From the NCBI GenBank assembly GCA_016584305.1, contig JACEEZ010023743.1, positions 425,678-489,677 of the forward strand: DNA of 64,000 nt, in the 5' to 3' direction. Of this stretch, positions 59,226 to 64,000 are shown in pieces. The stretch comes from Chionoecetes opilio. Taxonomy: Eukaryota > Arthropoda > Malacostraca > Decapoda > Majidae. The notes under the pieces were generated by a model. That model was not told the origin of the DNA. It saw only the letters and a program-made list of their open reading frames with translations, and searched no databases. Within the stretch, counting starts at the first letter, position 1; each line of letters opens with the position of its first letter. The position numbers and the translations under genes are program-made.

Positions 59226-59468
59226 GTCGCTGGACTTACCCTTGGCATCTTCTGACTCGTTATTAGAGGAACTACATCTAATACCTAGCTAAGTCGTGGT
59301 CATTGTGATGTAGTGTTGTGTGGGTGGTGGGAGAGTACCTGTTAATACGTTGATGATGATATAACCTTGGCATCTCCTGCTTTATTATTAGAGGAACTAC
59401 ATCTAATACCTAGCGAAGTCGTGGTCATTGAGATGTAGTGTTGTGTGGGTGAGGGAGAGTGGCTGTTA
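59226..59468. repeat. ~125-bp tandem duplication
   Basis: ACCTTGGCATCT..GAGGAACTACATCTAATACC through ATGTAGTGTTGTGTGGGTG is present twice (about 59239-59340 and 59364-59455) with few changes. Confidence 0.85.
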
Positions 59469-59469
59469 A

Positions 59470-59674
59470 ACCCTTGAGGCCCAGAACGTAATTTCCAGTG
59501 TAATATGACTACCATTAGACGATTTTTTAGTGAATATAAGTAATATTTTATAGATATAACCTGTTCAGTATCATTGTCGACTAACTAATTTGGTGTATTC
59601 AGTTACTTTTCGTAATTCTATGGCTAACAATATACGATTTTTTATAGCAAAGGAAAGATCTGGGCGTGAAAGGG
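59470..59674. mobile_element. piggyBac-like MITE, copy e
   Basis: ACCCTTGAGGCCCAGAACG to GGGCGTGAAAGGG between TTAA 59466-59469 and 59675-59678. Confidence 0.85.
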
Positions 59675-59898
59675 TTAATTCAGAAATAAATATAGTACTT
59701 GAATAATTTTGGGTGTTTCTGATATACGTTGATAATGATGTAACAAGCGAGGCGGTGATGGTGGTGGAGCCTTGCTAATACAACCCGGCAGGTGACAGCA
59801 CAGGTAGATGCGTGTTGCCGCAGCCCAGATGTGATTACCTGATTAGCTTGGCTGGCAGCACGCACGCATGACACGACTACATGACATACCCAGGCTTA
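59675..59898. other. Carrier-gene intron, unassigned
   Basis: No feature seen. Confidence 0.35.
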
Positions 59899-60120
59899 CC
59901 TAATACGTTAAGTTATAGTTCAGTCGTGTCTCTACCAAACAATATCTAAATAAAACAATAAATATACACTACTCCTTGGCTTATCAAATGTACACCTATA
60001 CACGACTACACAACATACTCCTAATGCAGAAAGTTATATACTAGTCCAGCCGTGTCTCTATCCTACAATACCTAAATAAATAAATAAATATACAACAGTC
60101 CTTGGCTTATCATATGTACA
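59899..60120. repeat. ~115-bp tandem duplication
   Basis: Two diverged copies of AGTTATA..AGTCGTGTCTCTA..AATAAATATACA..TCCTTGGCTTATCA. Confidence 0.8.
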
Positions 60121-60129
60121 ACTATACAT

Positions 60130-60285
60130 ACCTACTACCCATGTGCCTCTATACATTTCTCACGGCCTCTTGTAGCTTCCTTATTTTCTTATGTTCTTAT
60201 AAATCGGCCTCTTGTAGCTTCCTTATTTTCTTATGTTCTTAGAAATCGGCCTCTTGTAGCTTCCATATTTTCTTATGTTCCTAAA
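60130..60285. repeat. CTACAAGAGGCC-type repeat, triplicated end
   Basis: Three about 40-bp copies of CGGCCTCTTGTAGCTTCC plus TTATTTTCTTATGTTCTTA. Related single copies (either strand) lie at about 33826-33885, 49712-49790, 50797-50860 and 54318-54354, often beginning ACTACCACGTGTAGGTCTC. This is a dispersed SINE-like family. Confidence 0.75.
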
Positions 60286-60742
60286 ATCAACATTCATGGC
60301 TATCATAAAATTCCCCATGAAAGGGTTAAAAGTCCGCTATATCACGCATAGATAAACAAACATAAGAACCTCTCAGTAATACCACAGCGTTACAAAATCC
60401 ACCATCAGTACAAATATGCGCCGGGAATCATCTAGTAGGCCCCACAAATAAGGCATCAAAGGTACACTCTTCAACGCCGCATTAGCGATGTTGCCACAAT
60501 TAGGCCATCGAGGCAACTTTCATGAGGAGTAAAAAAATTTGCTGCTACGTAACAACTTAAACACCCCGAGGCATGAGTACAGGCCCGCGCCGGTGAAAAC
60601 TAGATACTCAGATGGTGGTGTCTTTCTAACGAGGTCGAGGAGAGGAGGATGTGGAGGAGGAGAGGAGGAGAGGAGGAAGAGGTACGTAGGAAAGGTGAAG
60701 GAGTCTGGAGAAAGAGGAAGAGGAAGAGAAGAGGAAGAGAAG

Positions 60743-60744
<2 letters not shown>
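60286..60744. other. Carrier-gene intron, unassigned
   Basis: Ends in a GGA/GAA-rich stretch (60640-60744). No gene is supported. Confidence 0.35.
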
Positions 60745-60820
<76 letters not shown>

Positions 60821-60900
60821 TGTGGTGTGTGTGTGTGTGGGTGGGTGGGTGGGTGGGTGGGTGGTGTGGGTGGTGGGTGTGTGTGTGTGTGTGTGTGTGT
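60745..60900. repeat. (TG)n / GGTG microsatellite
   Basis: TG run with GTGGGTGGG interruptions. Confidence 0.97.
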
Positions 60901-61208
60901 AGGAAGGGTTAAGGAGTCTGGGGGAAGAGGATGTTCCCTATCTGCACCCAGGAGTTTTCCTATTACCTATTTTATTAATTAGTTTTCCTAATTTCATATT
61001 TCTGCTACTGAAACAATATTTTTGGCAGTGTTAGATGCTTATCCAAGGCATTACGTGAAGCATACGTGCCAGGGAATCAAGGTAAAGGGGGAAACGGGCA
61101 GGTGACGCGGTCAGATCGCTAGAACCTGTAATAATTTTCTATAATCGACTGTTAGTGTATTCTGATTTCTTACAAGGAAGGAAATTTCGGGATGGGATGG
61201 GCCATGGC

Positions 61209-61252
61209 CAGTGGCGTACTCAGAAAATTTAAAAGGGGGGGGCCAAAATATG

Positions 61253-61290
<38 letters not shown>

Positions 61291-61301
61291 ACATAACAGA
61301 C

Positions 61302-61395
<94 letters not shown>

Positions 61396-61465
61396 TATAT
61401 AATATTATTCTTTGCAAAGGGGGGGGCCATGGCCGCATGGCCCCCCCCCCCTCGGTACGCCACTG
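61209..61465. mobile_element. hAT-like MITE with CAGTGGCGTAC ends
   Basis: CAGTGGCGTAC at the left and GTACGCCACTG at the right are perfect inverted repeats. Flanking octamers are GCCATGGC and GCCATGCC (7 of 8). The interior is mainly (TA)n plus G/C homopolymers. CAGTGGCGTA ends are familiar from hAT elements of many animals. Confidence 0.75.
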
Positions 61466-61489
61466 GCCATGCCCCCCCCCCCCCCGTTC

Positions 61490-61935
61490 CACCACTGGTG
61501 GGCTACATTGGGATCAAGGAGACGCCGGCCGCCTTGAGCCACATGCCTTCCGCTACATCATGCCCAGCAGCCTCGACACCCGTCCACAACACTTGCTACT
61601 TCATTACCCCCTACAACCTTTTAACTCTCGGCCACACATCACCAACACTCAAGATAACTTTCTCCCGACACTGTGTACGCTGGTGTGCGTTGATCGGTTG
61701 CCAAACAGTAGTGGTGTTGGGCGTCACGTGGAGGGACGCATGCCTGGCTGCCGGGAACCCTTGCGCCATGGTAACCCCTCCACACCCTCGACCACTACCC
61801 ATCCCGCTAACGCCCCCTACCCATGTGTGCCCATGCGTGCTAACTTGCCAAGCGTTTCCTACCCATTCTTAAACCTTTGGCACTCACTAACCATCCTTCT
61901 TTATGGCATTACAATCAATCAATCAACTCACTAAC
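61490..61935 (+). other. Open region ending in a CAATCAATCAATCA tail, possible LINE 3' end
   Basis: Two overlapping long open frames without recognised motifs, followed by a tetranucleotide tail like that of the RTE-like LINE (29113-29131) in the opposite sense. It could be a retrotransposon 3' end. Host coding is unlikely because there is no similarity or splice context. 61936-62619 beyond it shows nothing. Confidence 0.35.
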
Positions 61936-62619
61936 CAAGCTAATGCTGACAAAAATAAACTAAACAAGTAAACAAGACACTGAAAAAGTAAAGGGCAAGG
62001 AAACAAAAGATACTGAAAAAACAAATACAGATAGAATAAATAAAAGGCTAGCGTTTCCTACCCATTCTTAAACCTTGGGCGCTCTGACCATGCTGATGCT
62101 TACAGAAATATGCTGGAATGATTTAACTTTTGGCACTGTCTATCATGCTAATGGTCGACAAAACATAGGCCAACTGTGAAATTCATATTCTATAGTAGGT
62201 GGGCAAAATCGCAGAAAATAGTAGGATAATAAAATAGGATGGTAACATTTACGTCTGAAATGATTAATAACTATAGTCTATTTCTTTTAACAAGGCAAAA
62301 ATTCCATTCTATTTTAAGGTTTCATGCTTAAAATTATGCTCATGTTTACCTGATGATATGGTTAACTAGGATAAAATACAGCTGAAATTTAGATAGAAGA
62401 GTAGTATTCCCTTCTCCTGGCATCAATAATTATCAGTCAGTAAGCAGCAAGGGGTCAGGATTTTTACCTCGTTAACAAAACAGACTATAGTGGAATTTTA
62501 ATGTTCACTCATGATTAGGTTGGCATTTCAGTATTCTCACGTGCACCACCCAGCTCAATGCTTCTACTAGGCGGCCTTGGTGCAAACACACGTACAGGCG
62601 ATCCGCTAGGCATGACAAC

Positions 62620-62860
62620 AGATGAATTCGCAGTCTAAACATTGATAAAAATAAAAGAAAAAAGAAAAAAGTAAGTAGGTAATACAAATAAAATAATTCG
62701 CAGTCTAAACATTAAAAAAAATAAGAAAAGACAAAAAAGTAAATAGGTAAGTAATAAAAAATAAAATAATTCGCAGTCTAAACATGAATAAAAATAAAAA
62801 TAAGAAAAAAAGGAAATAAGTAGGAAATCAAAATAAATGAAATAAGCAAGTAAAAAAAAA
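62620..62860. repeat. ~70-bp A-rich tandem repeat, three units
   Basis: Each unit has ATTCGCAGTCTAAACATNA followed by AAAATAAAAG-rich sequence and AGTAGGTAA. Confidence 0.85.
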
Positions 62861-63103
62861 AAAAGAAAGAAAAAAAAGTAACGGCTTCAAGAGGTGCTAT
62901 AAAGGCGTAGACAGGCATAAAATATACCAGAGTAACCTGCTACACACCTCCCTATATGAACAAATAAAATCATTCTATATTACCTTCCGCGCGAAAAGAA
63001 GTACCTATATAAATTCTGAACCAAGGAGACAATTGCTATTATAAAAAAAAAAAAAAAAAGAAGAAGAAAAAAAAAAGAAGCAATTAGCACTGTAAAACAT
63101 TAT

Positions 63104-63140
<37 letters not shown>

Positions 63141-63180
63141 AAAATAAAAATAAAAATAGGTGTTCCATCGAAACGCACAA

Positions 63181-63218
63181 CCATAGACCACTGTATACCG
63201 TAAACCAGTGGTCTATGG
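63181..63218. repeat. Perfect 13-bp-stem hairpin
   Basis: CCATAGACCACTG, a 12-base loop, then CAGTGGTCTATGG. Its function is unknown. Confidence 0.85.
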
Positions 63219-63459
63219 CACAACATATAGCTGATACACACCTTCCTGATGCTGTCACCTTCCGCGAGAAAAAGTTATTAAAAAAAGATCAAATAGGAAC
63301 CAAGGATGCAATTGATATAAGACATTGGCAAGGCGTTCTCATCCATCGCCTGTGCCAGCTATAAGATTGAGTCACAGGCCTTCACGTTTTCCCCACAGAC
63401 ATCTGCTATAAATTTGTGTTTAAGCAAGATAAAACTCAAGTGGCTAAGGATGGTATTAA

Positions 63460-63660
63460 CCCCTTGAGGCCCAGAACGTAATTTCCATTGTAATTTGGCT
63501 ACCATTAGACGATTTTTAGCGACTATAAGCAATATTTTATATGACCTGTTTAGTATCCTTGTCGACTAACTAATTTGGTATATTCAGTTACTTTTTCGTA
63601 ATTTTATGGTTAACAACAGACGATTTTATATAGCAAAGGAAAGATCTGGGCGTGAAGGGG
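63460..63660. mobile_element. piggyBac-like MITE, copy f
   Basis: CCCCTTGAGGCCCAGAACG to GATCTGGGCGTGAAGGGG, with TTAA at 63456-63459 and 63661-63664. Confidence 0.88.
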
Positions 63661-63730
63661 TTAAGGTATTAGAGGCATTAGATGAGAAGCCTGGAGGAAC
63701 TTTGGTCACGCGAGGTTTTGTGCAGTAAAT

Positions 63731-64000
63731 CTAAGCATAGCTACAAATACTAACCCCATCTTCTCTCTCATACTTATAACTACTTCCTTTATAGCTACTA
63801 CTGCCACTATACTACTCTTTCCAGCCGCCCTGTAATTATTCAATGAGGCTAATATGATGTTATCTAAGCATAGCTACAAATACTACTCCCATCTCTCTTC
63901 TTATACCTATAACTATGGTCTTTATAGCTACTACCACCATTACTTTCCAACCGCCCTGTAATCGTTCATACTCCATGGCATTCAACGACCACTACTATCT
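63731..64000. repeat. ~133-bp tandem duplication at window edge
   Basis: CTAAGCATAGCTACAAATACTA through CCAGCCGCCCTGTAATTATTCA is followed by a second copy from about 63864. It may continue beyond the window. Confidence 0.85.

Noticed and set aside
61437..61934. 165-residue open frame as a host gene or first exon of the carrier
   Set aside because: No carrier motifs are present, the frame starts inside a C homopolymer of a MITE, and it runs into a CAAT tail typical of a retroelement.

Overview
The window is eukaryotic nuclear DNA. It contains spliced genes with GT/AG introns, an AATAAA poly(A) signal, interstitial TTAGG/CCTAA-type repeats, very dense microsatellites and many LINE, LTR and DNA transposons. 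The protein matches (mRpL41, RpL30, RIM2/SLC25A33-36) are closest to arthropod forms as I know them. The TTAGG repeats, (GA)n/(TATA)n load and LINE families suggest a decapod crustacean, plausibly a crab. The species is an inference.

Three host genes are supported. (1) MRPL41 (+): three coding exons at 3374-3545, 26163-26263 and 29221-29442, encoding 164 aa. A 22.6-kb first intron is filled with nested transposons, and a second intron carries an RTE-like LINE. (2) RPL30/eL30 (-): coding exons at 38795-38815, 36520-36665 and 35312-35480, encoding 111 aa. It has a 5'-TOP-like non-coding first exon near 38960-38987 and a probable 3'-UTR exon near 32.2 kb, beyond a 3-kb UTR intron. MRPL41 and RPL30 are convergent. 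(3) The C-terminal two thirds of a SLC25A33/36-type mitochondrial pyrimidine-nucleotide carrier (-): exons at 58357-58481, 56337-56446, 55647-55747, 54040-54229 and 53513-53591. Its 5' exons lie beyond the right edge.

The rest is repeats. 1-2.6 kb: a decayed LINE, a tRNA-derived SINE and a MULE-like element. 3.9-14.7 kb: LINE-B copies, LINE-C and a 3.3-kb fold-back element inserted in a LINE-B copy. 14.8-25.3 kb: a BEL/Pao LTR element with a 5-bp target duplication. It has lost its reverse-transcriptase region and carries five nested insertions: a piggyBac-like MITE, a fold-back, a hAT-like transposon whose transposase has two in-frame stops, and two pogo/Tigger-like elements. 30.3-31.4 kb: two MITEs. 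32.9-35.0 kb: a 2-kb fold-back in the RPL30 UTR intron. 39.2-41.2 kb: LINE-D. 41.8-47.5 kb: a 3.7-kb inverted-repeat element, then an AT-bounded palindrome. 47.5-64 kb: minisatellites, piggyBac-like MITEs and hAT-like MITEs among the carrier-gene exons.

The host genes share a mitochondrial or ribosomal theme (two ribosomal proteins, one mitochondrial carrier), but nothing in the sequence shows co-regulation. The most noteworthy points are the nested transposon stratigraphy, several fold-back elements with 8-bp target duplications, and exons that simple open-reading-frame inspection misses.
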